A stretch of 64,000 bases of DNA from Nocardioides ferulae (lineage in GTDB: Bacteria > Actinomycetota > Actinomycetes > Propionibacteriales > Nocardioidaceae), in the NCBI RefSeq assembly GCF_003660455.1, contig NZ_QZVR01000002.1:538001-602000 (forward strand), written 5' to 3'. Made by a program: the position numbers and the translations under genes. Numbering within the stretch: the stretch's first letter is position 1; each line of letters opens with the position of its first letter. This document shows, piece by piece, positions 28,402-36,573 of this stretch. The notes beneath the pieces were generated by a model. It saw only the letters and a program-made list of their open reading frames with translations, was not told the DNA's origin and searched no databases.

Positions 28402-29400
28402 GTGCTGAAAAGGACCCTGATCGCGGCAAGTGCGATCTCATTGAGCGCCTTCGCGCTCACTGCGTGCGGCAGTGATGATGACGGCGGCGGTGGTGCCGAA
28501 GGCTCGGACGACAAGATCACCATGGGCTTCGCCCAGGTGGGGGCCGAGAGCGGCTGGCGGACCGCCAACACCATCTCGATCCAGGAGGAGGCCGAGGCTC
28601 AGGGCATCGAGCTGAAGTTCACCGACGCCCAGGGCAAGCAGGAGAACCAGATCTCGGCGATCCGGTCCTACATCCAGCAGAAGGTCGACGTCATCGCGTT
28701 CAGCCCCGTCGTCGAGACCGGCTGGGACGCGGTGCTGCAGGAGGCCAAGGCCGCCGGCATCCCGGTGATCCTCACCGACCGCGCCGTCGACTCCGAGGAC
28801 ACCTCGCTCTACGAGACGTTCCTGGGCTCGGACTTCGTGCTCGAGGGCGAGCGGGCCGGCGAGTGGCTGGTCGAGAACGCCGGAGAGGCCGACACCAACG
28901 GCGACGGCACCATCAACGTCATCCAGCTGGAGGGCACCACCGGCGCGGCTCCGGCCATCGACCGGGCCGAGGGGTTCGCGACGGCGATCGCCGCCGACCC
29001 GTCCATCGAGGTCACCGCCTCGCAGACCGGCGACTTCACCCGTGACGGCGGCAAGCAGGTGATGGAGGCGTTCCTGCAGGCCGACGACACCATCGACGTG
29101 GTCTACGCCCACAACGACGACATGGGCCTCGGGGCCATCGAGGCGATCGAGGCAGCCGGGCTCGAGCCCGGCAAGGACATCAAGATCATCACCGTCGACG
29201 CGGTCAAGGACGGCATGCAGGCCCTGGCGGACGGCAAGATCAACTTCATCGTCGAGTGCAACCCGCTGCTCGGGCCCCAGCTGATGGAGCTCGCCAAGGC
29301 GGTCGTCGCCGGCGAGGAGGTCGAGCCCCGGATCGTGACCGAGGAGACCACCTTCACCCAGGAGCAGGCCAAGGAGGCTCTGCCGGACCGTCAGTACTGA
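28402..29400 (+). CDS. ytfQ: Sugar ABC transporter substrate-binding lipoprotein (YtfQ-like)
   Basis: A 332-residue periplasmic-binding-fold lipoprotein. The signal peptide ends in a perfect lipobox L-T-A-C22, followed by an acidic/glycine linker. The mature start MGFAQVGAESGWRTAN and the IAFSPVVETGWD and LTDRAVD blocks closely resemble E. coli YtfQ, the galactofuranose-binding protein, so a furanose sugar is a reasonable guess. GTG 28402 is chosen because GAGGAGC lies about eight bases upstream; longer in-frame starts would spoil the signal peptide. First gene of the operon, and separated from the ATPase by a strong hairpin. Confidence 0.93.
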   Translation: MLKRTLIAASAISLSAFALTACGSDDDGGGGAEGSDDKITMGFAQVGAESGWRTANTISIQEEAEAQGIELKFTDAQGKQENQISAIRSYIQQKVDVIAFSPVVETGWDAVLQEAKAAGIPVILTDRAVDSEDTSLYETFLGSDFVLEGERAGEWLVENAGEADTNGDGTINVIQLEGTTGAAPAIDRAEGFATAIAADPSIEVTASQTGDFTRDGGKQVMEAFLQADDTIDVVYAHNDDMGLGAIEAIEAAGLEPGKDIKIITVDAVKDGMQALADGKINFIVECNPLLGPQLMELAKAVVAGEEVEPRIVTEETTFTQEQAKEALPDRQY

Positions 29401-29408
29401 TCGGTCCT

Positions 29409-29440
29409 CGGGCTCGTCCGACCTTCAGCGGACGAGCCCG
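29409..29440 (+). terminator. Intra-operon hairpin after the binding-protein gene
   Basis: CGGGCTCGTCCG (29409-29420) pairs perfectly with CGGACGAGCCCG (29429-29440) over an 8-nt loop, with no U-run. Such hairpins between binding-protein and transporter genes usually raise the level of the first gene by stabilising its mRNA or stopping part of the transcripts. Confidence 0.65.
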
Positions 29441-29479
29441 ACCCGGCGGTCGTCGCCGCCGCACCAGGGAGAGGAAGAG

Positions 29480-31069
29480 ATGACGCAGATGGATGCCCCG
29501 CGGGTGCAGACGGGCGCCGGCGATCCGCCGGTGGAGCGGGCACCGGTGATCGAGATGCGCGACATCTCCATCACCTTCGGCAGCGTCCAGGCGCTGAGCG
29601 AGGTCTCGGTGCGGCTGTACGCCGGCGAGGTGCACGCGCTGATGGGTGAGAACGGTGCCGGCAAGTCGACGCTGATCAAGGCGCTGACCGGCGTTTACAG
29701 CATCGACAGCGGCGTCGTGCTGGTCGGAGGGGAGAAGCACTCGTTCTCGTCGCCGCTGGCCGCGCAGGCCGCCGGCATCAGCACGGTCTACCAGGAGGTC
29801 AACCTGGTGCCGAACCTCACCGTCGCCGAGAACATGCTGCTCGGGCGCGAGCCGCGTCGCTTCGGCGCCGTCCACGTCCGGGAGATGAACCGCAGGGCCC
29901 GCGAGACGCTGCACGGCCTGGGTGTCGACATCGACCCCGGCTCGCTGCTCGGCGAGCACCCGATCGCCATCCAGCAACTCGTCGCGATCGCCCGTGCCGT
30001 CGACGTCGACGCGCGGGTGCTGATCCTGGACGAGCCGACGTCGAGCCTAGACGCCGACGAGGTGCAGAAGCTCTTCGAGGTGATGAGACGCCTGCGCGGC
30101 CAGGGTGTCGCGATCGTCTTCGTCTCGCACTTCCTGGACCAGGTCTACGAGATCGCCGACCGGATGACGATCCTGCGCAACGGCCGGCTCGTCGGCGAGC
30201 GGATGGTCGCCGGCACGCCGCAGCTGGAGCTGGTCAAGCTGATGATCGGCCGCGAGCTCGAGACGCTGGAACGCCTCGACCGCTCGCAGTCCTCCTCCGC
30301 CGGCGCCTCGAGCACGCCGGTCCTCAAGGCCCTCGGCATCAGCCGCAAGGGTTCGCTGGAGGTCACCGACCTCGAGCTCTACGAAGGCGAGGTCGTCGGT
30401 CTGGCCGGTCTGCTCGGATCCGGCCGCACCGAGCTCGCCCGGCTGCTCTTCGGCGCCGACACCGTCGACTCCGGCGACGTGACCATCCGCGGCGAGCGGC
30501 GACGGCTGCGCAGCCCCCGTCACGCGATCGACCGCAAGATCTCCTTCTCCAGCGAGGACCGCAAGTCCGAGGGTCTGGTCGAGGACCTGACCGTCGCCGA
30601 CAACATGCTCCTGGCGCTGCAGGCGTCCAGAGGGTGGCTGCGTCCCATCCCGCAGGCCACCCGCGAACGACTCGTCGAGCAGTACCTCAAGGCGCTCGAC
30701 ATCCGCCCCGCCGACCCCACCGCGTTGATGCGGAACATGTCGGGAGGCAACCAGCAGAAGGTGCTGCTCGCCCGCTGGCTGATCACCGAGCCCGACATCC
30801 TCATCCTCGACGAGCCCACCCGCGGGATCGACATCGGCGCCAAGGCCCAGATCCAGGCCAAGGTCGCCGAGCTCGCCGCGCAGGGGATCTCGATCGTCTT
30901 CATCTCCGCCGAGCTCGAGGAGGTGCTGCGGCTGAGCGACCGGCTGGTCGTGATGCGCGACCGCCGCAAGATCGACGAGCGGCCCAACCACGGCGTCAAC
31001 GTGAGCGACGTGCTGCGGATCATCGCGGGCGAGTCCCGCTCCGAGCGGGAGGAGGCCGAAGGTGCCTGA
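29480..31069 (+). CDS. ytfR: Sugar ABC transporter ATP-binding protein (YtfR/MglA type)
   Basis: A 529-residue fused double ATPase. The first half has Walker A GENGAGKST and Walker B VLILDEPTSSLD; its signature region is the degenerate QQLVAIARA typical of these proteins. The second half has a degenerate Walker A GLLGSGRTE, signature NMSGGNQQKVLLARW and Walker B ILILDEPTRGID, as in the whole CUT2 family. It energises the two following permeases. AGAGGAAG precedes ATG 29480; the stop overlaps the first permease by 8 bp. Confidence 0.94.
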   Translation: MTQMDAPRVQTGAGDPPVERAPVIEMRDISITFGSVQALSEVSVRLYAGEVHALMGENGAGKSTLIKALTGVYSIDSGVVLVGGEKHSFSSPLAAQAAGISTVYQEVNLVPNLTVAENMLLGREPRRFGAVHVREMNRRARETLHGLGVDIDPGSLLGEHPIAIQQLVAIARAVDVDARVLILDEPTSSLDADEVQKLFEVMRRLRGQGVAIVFVSHFLDQVYEIADRMTILRNGRLVGERMVAGTPQLELVKLMIGRELETLERLDRSQSSSAGASSTPVLKALGISRKGSLEVTDLELYEGEVVGLAGLLGSGRTELARLLFGADTVDSGDVTIRGERRRLRSPRHAIDRKISFSSEDRKSEGLVEDLTVADNMLLALQASRGWLRPIPQATRERLVEQYLKALDIRPADPTALMRNMSGGNQQKVLLARWLITEPDILILDEPTRGIDIGAKAQIQAKVAELAAQGISIVFISAELEEVLRLSDRLVVMRDRRKIDERPNHGVNVSDVLRIIAGESRSEREEAEGA

Positions 31070-32123
31070 GAACCCGACCCTCGTGCAACGGCTGTTGCGC
31101 CATCAGCTCCTCTGGCCGGTCCTGGCGCTGGTCGCGCTGCTGGTGATCAACGTCGTGGCCACCCCGACCTTCCTCAACATCCGGATGCAGGACGGCCACC
31201 TCTACGGCAACGTGGTCGACATCGTGCGCAACAGCGCCCCGGTGATGCTGGTCGCCCTCGGCATGACGCTGGTCATCGCCACGCGCGGCATCGACCTCTC
31301 GGTCGGTGCCATCGCGGCCATCTCCGCGGCAGTCGCCTGCACCCGCATCGTCGGCGCCGGCGACGAGGCGGCCCTGACCACCGCCGTGATGGCGTGCACC
31401 TACGCCCTCATCGCCTGTATCGCCCTGGGCGCCTGGAACGGCTTCCTGGTCTCGGTGCTGCGCATCCAGCCGATCATCGCCACGCTGATCTTGATGGTCG
31501 CCGGACGCGGCATCTCGATGGCGATCACCGACGGTCAGATCACCACGCCCAACAACGGCTGGTTCAGCGACCTCGCGTCCGGGTTCGTGCTGACGCTTCC
31601 GCTGGCGTTCATCATCGCCCTCGTCGTCTTCGCCCTGACCGCCGTGCTCACCCGGCGTACCGCCCTCGGCATGCTGATCGAGGCGGTCGGCATCAACCCC
31701 GAGGCCAGCCGGCTCGCCGGTGTCCGCTCCCGGACCATCACCTGGACCGTCTACACGTTCTCCGGCCTCTGCTCGGGCATCGCCGGGCTGGTCATCGCGG
31801 CCAACACCAACTCCGTCAACGCCAACAGCCTGGGGCTGTGGATCGAACTGGACGCGATCCTCGCCGTCGTGATCGGCGGCACCTCGCTGGCCGGCGGCCG
31901 GTTCTCGCTGACCGGCACCTTCATCGGCGCGATCTTCATCGCGACCCTGGCACGCACGATCCCCAACATCGGGATCCCCTCGGAGGTCAACTACCTGTTC
32001 AAGGCGATCGTCGTCATCGCCGTCTGCCTCCTCCAGTCGTCCCGGGCTCGGTCGGTGTTCCGCAGACACAGGTCCGTCACCCCGGGCCCGGCCGTTCCCG
32101 TCGCGAAGGGCATCGCAGCATGA
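31062..32123 (+). CDS. ytfT: Sugar ABC transporter permease (YtfT-like)
   Basis: A 353-residue CUT2-family (RbsC-like) permease with about eight to ten membrane spans. MLVALGMTLVIATRGIDLSVGAIAA is the conserved block around spans 2-3 (residues 63-87), and LDAILAVVIGGTSLAGGRFSLTGTFIG holds the C-terminal motif. GTG start inside the ATPase gene, stop overlapping the next permease (ATGA). Two different permeases next to one fused ATPase is the YtfT/YjfF arrangement. Confidence 0.92.
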   Translation: MPENPTLVQRLLRHQLLWPVLALVALLVINVVATPTFLNIRMQDGHLYGNVVDIVRNSAPVMLVALGMTLVIATRGIDLSVGAIAAISAAVACTRIVGAGDEAALTTAVMACTYALIACIALGAWNGFLVSVLRIQPIIATLILMVAGRGISMAITDGQITTPNNGWFSDLASGFVLTLPLAFIIALVVFALTAVLTRRTALGMLIEAVGINPEASRLAGVRSRTITWTVYTFSGLCSGIAGLVIAANTNSVNANSLGLWIELDAILAVVIGGTSLAGGRFSLTGTFIGAIFIATLARTIPNIGIPSEVNYLFKAIVVIAVCLLQSSRARSVFRRHRSVTPGPAVPVAKGIAA

Positions 32124-33124
32124 GCGCCACCACCGTCCCCGCCGCCTCGTCCACGTGGGACCGCGTGAAGGGCTACCGGCCGCCCTCCCGCTTCCTGCCC
32201 GTGATCGCGACCCTCGCGCTGTTCGTCGGGCTCTTCGGCGCCGGCGGGGTCCGCTACGAGGGGTTCAGCGACCCGCAGGTGCTGCTCAGCCTGCTCATCG
32301 ACAACGCGTTCCTGATCGTCTTGGCGGTCGGCGTGACGTTCGTGATCCTCACCGGCGGCATCGACCTCTCGGTCGGCTCGGTCGTCGCCCTGTCGACGAT
32401 GATCGCCGCCAAGACGCTCGAGATGGGCTGGTCCCCCTATCTGTCGATGACGGCGGTGCTGGCCACCGGCACCCTGCTGGGGCTCCTGATGGGCCTGCTC
32501 GTGCACTACTTCGACATCCAGCCGTTCATCGCGACGCTGGCCGGCCTGTTCCTGGCCCGCGGCCTGACCTACCTGATCAGCGTCGAGTCGATCTCGATCA
32601 ACGACGAGACCTTCACCCAGCTGGCCTTCAAGACCATCCGGTTCGGCGACTACTACGTGCGGTGGACCGCCGTCGTCGCCCTCCTCGTCGTCGCCGTCGC
32701 GGCGTACGTGCTCGCCCGCACCAGGTTCGGCCGCACCGTCTACGCCATCGGCGGCAGCGAGAGCTCGGCCATGCTGATGGGCCTGCGCGTGGCCTTCACC
32801 AAGGTCGGGGTCTACGTGATCAGCGGCTTCTGCGCCTCGCTGGCGGGCCTGATGTTCTCCCTCTACATCCTCTCCGGGAACAGCCTCCACGCCATCGGGA
32901 TGGAGCTCGACGCGATCGCCGCCGTCGTGATCGGCGGCACCCTGCTCACCGGAGGACGCGGCTATGTGGTGGGCTCCCTGCTGGGGGTGCTCGTGCTCGG
33001 CATCATCAAGACGCTGATCTCCTTCGACGGCACCTTGAGCTCCTACTGGATCCGGATCATCACCGGCGTCCTGCTGCTCGTCTTCGTCGTCGTCCAGCGA
33101 TTCGCCTCCCGGCGCCAGCCGTGA
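32120..33124 (+). CDS. yjfF: Sugar ABC transporter permease (YjfF-like)
   Basis: A 334-residue CUT2-family permease, second membrane subunit of the importer. Spans are visible from about residue 26. The repeated family motif appears as GVTFVILTGGIDLSVGSVVAL near 72-92 and LDAIAAVVIGGTLLTGGRGYVVGSLLG near 257-283. ATG start overlaps the YtfT-like stop; its own stop overlaps the GTG of the downstream LacI gene, so the second regulator is part of the operon. Confidence 0.92.
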   Translation: MSATTVPAASSTWDRVKGYRPPSRFLPVIATLALFVGLFGAGGVRYEGFSDPQVLLSLLIDNAFLIVLAVGVTFVILTGGIDLSVGSVVALSTMIAAKTLEMGWSPYLSMTAVLATGTLLGLLMGLLVHYFDIQPFIATLAGLFLARGLTYLISVESISINDETFTQLAFKTIRFGDYYVRWTAVVALLVVAVAAYVLARTRFGRTVYAIGGSESSAMLMGLRVAFTKVGVYVISGFCASLAGLMFSLYILSGNSLHAIGMELDAIAAVVIGGTLLTGGRGYVVGSLLGVLVLGIIKTLISFDGTLSSYWIRIITGVLLLVFVVVQRFASRRQP

Positions 33125-34164
33125 CCGAGGCGGCGCGGCGGGCGCAGACCAAGAAGGTGCCGGTGATGGCCGACGTCGCCCGTCTCGCCGGGGTCTCCCA
33201 CCAGACCGTCTCCCGCGTCGTCAACGGCCAGACGAACCTGCGCCCGGAGACCCGCGAGCGGGTGCTGCGCGCGATCCGGGAGCTCGGCTACCGTCCCAAC
33301 TCCGCCGCTCGCGCACTGGCCAGCCGGCGCTCGGCGACGATCGGGGTCATCGGCTGCCGGTCCGGCTACTGGGGCCCGAGCACGGTGCACCGCGCGATCC
33401 AGGCGGCCGGCCGTGCCGCGGGCTACTTCGTGAGCTCGGTCGAGCTGCCCAGCATGCGTCGCGAGGAGCTGCTCGGTGCCATCGAGCACCTGCGCGACCA
33501 GAGCGTCGAGGCGATCGTGCTGATCGGGGGCACCGACGAGGCACTGGAGGCGGTCGGCCCCCAGGAGGAGCGCGGCACGCCGGTCATCGTCGTCGAGGGC
33601 GACGAGACGAGGACCCGCTGGACCGTCGGTGTCGACCAGGTGGCGGGCGCCGAGCTCGGCACCTCGCTGCTGATCGAGCTCGGCCACACCGCGATCCTGC
33701 ACCTGGCCGGACCCCAGTCGTGGACCGAGGCCCGATCGCGGCTCCAGGGGTGGCGGCAGGCGATGACCGCCGCGGGTCTGCGCGCAATGCAGCCGGTGGT
33801 GGGGGACTGGTCGGCTCGCAGCGGCTACGAGGCGGGGCTGGAGATCGCTCGCCGCGACGACGTCGGCGCGGTGTTCTGCGCCAACGACCAGATGGCGCTG
33901 GGACTGCTGCGGGCCCTCGCGGAGAGTGGCCGGTCGGTGCCGGCCGAGGTCAGCGTGGTGGGCTTCGACGACATCCCGGAGGCGGCGTTCCTGGTCCCGC
34001 CGCTCACCACCGTCCGGCAGAACTTCGCGGCGGTCGGCCGCCGCGCCATCGAGATCACCCAGGCCGCCCTCGCCGATGCTCCCGGCCCCGCGCGCCTGAT
34101 CCCACCGGAGCTGGTGGTGCGGGCCAGCAGCGGCGTGGCCCGCATCGGCCACCCCTCAGGGTGA
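33121..34164 (+). CDS. LacI family transcriptional regulator (last gene of the sugar ABC operon)
   Basis: A 347-residue LacI-type regulator. HTH MADVARLAGVSHQTVSRVVN (about 16-35), hinge RPNSAARAL, then the effector-binding domain ending FDDIPEAAFLVPPLTTV. GTG start overlaps the yjfF-like stop, so it is made with the transporter and may act by feedback. Its HTH is close to that of the regulator at 27172, so both may read the two operators at 28274-28342, or this one may act elsewhere. The stop codon abuts the SOS box of the next gene. Confidence 0.93.
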   Translation: MTEAARRAQTKKVPVMADVARLAGVSHQTVSRVVNGQTNLRPETRERVLRAIRELGYRPNSAARALASRRSATIGVIGCRSGYWGPSTVHRAIQAAGRAAGYFVSSVELPSMRREELLGAIEHLRDQSVEAIVLIGGTDEALEAVGPQEERGTPVIVVEGDETRTRWTVGVDQVAGAELGTSLLIELGHTAILHLAGPQSWTEARSRLQGWRQAMTAAGLRAMQPVVGDWSARSGYEAGLEIARRDDVGAVFCANDQMALGLLRALAESGRSVPAEVSVVGFDDIPEAAFLVPPLTTVRQNFAAVGRRAIEITQAALADAPGPARLIPPELVVRASSGVARIGHPSG

Positions 34165-34194
34165 TCGAACAGGTGTTCGATCGCGGCGTACGAT
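34165..34194 (+). promoter_or_regulatory. LexA (SOS) box and -10 of the 123-aa gene
   Basis: TCGAACAGGTGTTCGA (34165-34180) matches the actinobacterial SOS consensus TCGAAC-N4-GTTCGA at all 12 positions and sits in a wider palindrome, 34163-34182. TACGAT (34189-34194) lies eight bases on and seven before ATG 34202, so the box covers the -35 of a leaderless promoter, an ideal repressor position. Confidence 0.85.
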
Positions 34195-34201
34195 GGTCGG
34201 C

Positions 34202-34573
34202 ATGCCCACCTACGTCGCACCGCCCGGCTGGCCACGCGAAGTCCGTCCTCCAGACGCGCCCGACTGGGAGCGCACCGCCGTCAACTGGCTCCTCGACCTG
34301 TGCCCCCCGGAGTTCCGCTCCTACCCGGTGCTGCGGCGGCACAGCGTCGTGCTGGCCCGCTTCGCCGTGCTGCACGTCGAAGCCTGCCAGCAGGCCGGCA
34401 AGCGAGGGCTGAGCCAGGCCCGCGCCGAACTGCGCGACGTCGCCGACCCCGACGTGGTCGAGGCCGCGGTGCAGACCTGGCTCGCCGAGGACGCCCGCCT
34501 CCTGGGGCTGCGTCGGGCCGTCGGCCTGGTCGAGGAGGCGCTGCGCGGCCGTCGCTTCGTCGCGCGGCTGTGA
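34202..34573 (+). CDS. SOS-regulated conserved hypothetical protein
   Basis: A 123-residue, mostly helical cytosolic protein of unknown function. Pro- and Trp-rich N-terminus (PPGWPREV, DWERTAVNWLLDLCPPEF), then Arg-rich helices ending in RGRRFVARL. No catalytic or DNA-binding motif recognised. I have the impression that similar proteins occur in other actinobacteria, but I cannot check. The start is ATG 34202 rather than the in-frame ATG at 34193, which lies inside the TACGAT promoter hexamer. The perfect LexA box in the promoter says it is induced by DNA damage; a role in repair, mutagenesis or division control is the natural guess. Confidence 0.8.
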   Translation: MPTYVAPPGWPREVRPPDAPDWERTAVNWLLDLCPPEFRSYPVLRRHSVVLARFAVLHVEACQQAGKRGLSQARAELRDVADPDVVEAAVQTWLAEDARLLGLRRAVGLVEEALRGRRFVARL

Positions 34574-34590
34574 GGGTCGGTCCCCGTCGG

Positions 34591-35613
34591 TCACAGCGGG
34601 TCGGCGGACCCGAGCCGCCACAGGGCGAGGCCGTGCAGGCCACGCTCGTCCGCGAGCCGGTGGCGCAGCCGCAGCGATCGCCGGTCCGACCACCACAGCA
34701 CCGTGCCGTCGGAGAGCCGGGCCCGCCACTCTCCGGCCTTCGGCCGCCAGACCGCCTCGGCGCCGTCGGCGCGGACCCGGCGCCGGGCGCCCGCGACCGT
34801 GACGCTGCGGCCCTCGCGGCCGGCCCCCTCGGGTGGCCAGGTGTAGCCGTAGCCGGCCACGCCGAGGTCGATCCGCCCGGCGGGCACCCGCCGCAGCATC
34901 GCGGCCAGCGACTGCCGCTGCCACGCCCGCGCGCCGACCGGGCCGGGGTCGGACCAGGTCGGGCCGTGCTGGTCGTAGGCCATCAGCTGGAGCACGTCGG
35001 CCGCCCGGCCCAGCTCGCCGAGCCGGTAGCCGGCGGCCCGGTAGCCGCGCAGCGTGGTCCGGGCCGAGACGTCGACGGAGACCTCGCGCCCCGGCGGCAT
35101 CCGGCGCTGCAGCCGCCGCACCAGCAGCACCAGCCCGTCCCCGTCGGTGGGCCGGAGCCCCTCGAGGTCGACGTTGACACCGTCCCAGGACTGCGCCACG
35201 ACCCGTCGGGCCAGCTGCCGCGAGACCGTGCGCACGTGCGCCCGACTGCGCAGCAGCCGGTGCGCCGCCCGGCGATCGAAGCGGCCCAGCGCGTTGCTCC
35301 AGTTGCTGAGCAGCAACTCGGCGCGCAGCCCCTGCCGGTGCGCCACCTCGCGCAGTCGCCGGACCTCCGCGGTGGGGCGGCTCACCCCGTCGCCGCCGGG
35401 GGAGAGCATGGTGCCGACCACCGTCAGTGTCGCCAGACCGTGCGCGTCGCGCCGCACCAGAGCAGGACGCAGGCTGGGCAGCGCGTAGCCGGTGACGGCC
35501 AACGGGGTCTCGGCATCCGGCCCGGCGGTCGCAGCTGCGGGCAGCGGAGTCGCCAGGAGCACCAGGACGCCGGTGAGGGCCCCGGCGAGCCGGGACAGCG
35601 AGGGGAGGGGCAC
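34591..35613 (-). CDS. Glycoside hydrolase family 18-like secreted protein
   Basis: A 340-residue exported protein with a signal peptide ending near PAAATA (about residue 30). The GH18 barrel carries DGVNVDLE (144-151), that is D-x-x-N-x-D-x-E. The Asn in place of the second Asp is also seen in spore-lytic GH18 enzymes of the SleL/YaaH type, and Glu151 is the acid/base. LMAYDQHGP and GVAGYGYTWP are further substrate-site blocks. It probably cuts N-acetylglucosamine polymers such as peptidoglycan or chitin. The GTG start gives a standard signal peptide. Divergent from the Nudix gene. Confidence 0.82.
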   Translation of the reverse strand: MPLPSLSRLAGALTGVLVLLATPLPAAATAGPDAETPLAVTGYALPSLRPALVRRDAHGLATLTVVGTMLSPGGDGVSRPTAEVRRLREVAHRQGLRAELLLSNWSNALGRFDRRAAHRLLRSRAHVRTVSRQLARRVVAQSWDGVNVDLEGLRPTDGDGLVLLVRRLQRRMPPGREVSVDVSARTTLRGYRAAGYRLGELGRAADVLQLMAYDQHGPTWSDPGPVGARAWQRQSLAAMLRRVPAGRIDLGVAGYGYTWPPEGAGREGRSVTVAGARRRVRADGAEAVWRPKAGEWRARLSDGTVLWWSDRRSLRLRHRLADERGLHGLALWRLGSADPL

Positions 35614-35657
35614 GGCACGAGCCTCCCACGAGAGACCGTCCCCGCGGCACCGACGGC

Positions 35658-35663
35658 TACGGT
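35658..35663 (+). promoter_or_regulatory. -10 element of leaderless Nudix transcript
   Basis: TACGGT, seven bases, then GTG 35671. Confidence 0.5.
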
Positions 35664-35670
35664 GTGCGCC

Positions 35671-36129
35671 GTGCAGCGGTTCGCCAGTGTCCTCCTCCTC
35701 GACGCCCGGGGCCGGATCCTGCTCCAGGAGCGTGACGAGCATCCGCTCATCGACCCCGAGAAGTGGGGCCTGCCGGGAGGCCACGTCGAGCCCGGCGAGG
35801 ACGTCCTCGCCGCGGCGTACCGCGAGCTGGCCGAGGAGACCGGCGTGCACCTGCCACCCGGCGACGACGGCCTGCGGCCCTTCGGCGTCTTCGACGTCGA
35901 CCACCACGGCGACGGCCGCACCCACGAGGTCCACGTGTTCGCGGCCGCCGTCGACCTCGGCGACGGCGACGTCGAGTGCCACGAGGGACGCCAGATGGTG
36001 TTCGTCGACCCGACCGCGATCCCCGGGCTCGACCTCGGTGCGGGCGCCCGGGCGATCCTTCCCCGCTTCCTGGGCAGCCGGCTGCACCGGGACCTGAGCC
36101 GGGAGCTCCCCCCGGGGCGGCTTCGCTGA
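35671..36129 (+). CDS. Nudix hydrolase
   Basis: A 152-residue cytosolic pyrophosphohydrolase acting on a nucleoside diphosphate linked to another group. The Nudix box GX5EX7REUXEEXGU is complete (residues about 39-61, with GEDVLAAAYRELAEETG inside). The second half has the beta strand and helix usual for the fold. The exact substrate (8-oxo-dGTP, NDP-sugar or other) cannot be read. GTG start with TACGGT seven bases upstream. Divergent from the GH18 gene, 57 bp away. Confidence 0.9.
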   Translation: MQRFASVLLLDARGRILLQERDEHPLIDPEKWGLPGGHVEPGEDVLAAAYRELAEETGVHLPPGDDGLRPFGVFDVDHHGDGRTHEVHVFAAAVDLGDGDVECHEGRQMVFVDPTAIPGLDLGAGARAILPRFLGSRLHRDLSRELPPGRLR

Positions 36130-36155
36130 CCCTGGGCCGCGCCTCGGTCTCGGCG

Positions 36156-36161
36156 TACTGT
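36156..36161 (+). promoter_or_regulatory. -10 element before the HesB-like gene
   Basis: TACTGT, then a leader of about 25 nt with GAGGAGG before ATG 36194. Confidence 0.4.
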
Positions 36162-36193
36162 GGTCGGACAGGACCCAAGCGAGGAGGTCGCAC

Positions 36194-36490
36194 ATGCTGC
36201 ACCTGACCGAGCAAGCGAGGAACCTGCTGCGGCGGATCCCACCGCACCACGCCGACGGCCGGACGGCCGGCCTGCGGATCGCCCGCGGGGACGGCCGACA
36301 CCGGTTCCGGGTGAGAGCCGTGTCCGGGCCTGAGCCGGGCGACGAGGTGATCGACGACGACGGCGCCCGCGTGTTCCTGGGCCCGGTCGCCGCCGAGGAG
36401 CTGGGCGGCGCGGTGCTCGACGTGGCCACCGACGACCAGGGCCGCGCACAGTTCAAGACCAGCCGGGCCGCCTGGGACCGCGTGCGCTGA
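36194..36490 (+). CDS. HesB/IscA-like domain protein lacking cysteines
   Basis: A 98-residue protein whose pattern (LTEQARNLLRRI, GLRIARGDG, GDEVIDDDGARVFLGPVAAEELGGAVLDV) follows the A-type Fe-S carrier (HesB/IscA/SufA) fold. It contains no cysteine at all, so it cannot carry a cluster in the usual way. Cys-poor actinobacterial relatives are often named adhesin or HesB-like; the function is unknown. Start ATG 36194 with GAGGAGG nine bases upstream. Confidence 0.7.
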   Translation: MLHLTEQARNLLRRIPPHHADGRTAGLRIARGDGRHRFRVRAVSGPEPGDEVIDDDGARVFLGPVAAEELGGAVLDVATDDQGRAQFKTSRAAWDRVR

Positions 36491-36573
36491 CGTCGGCCCG
36501 GACCTCTCGACCGGGAGCGGGTCGGCTGCCATCCTGTCCGTCGACCAGCGCCGACGACCGAGGAGCCACCCGC

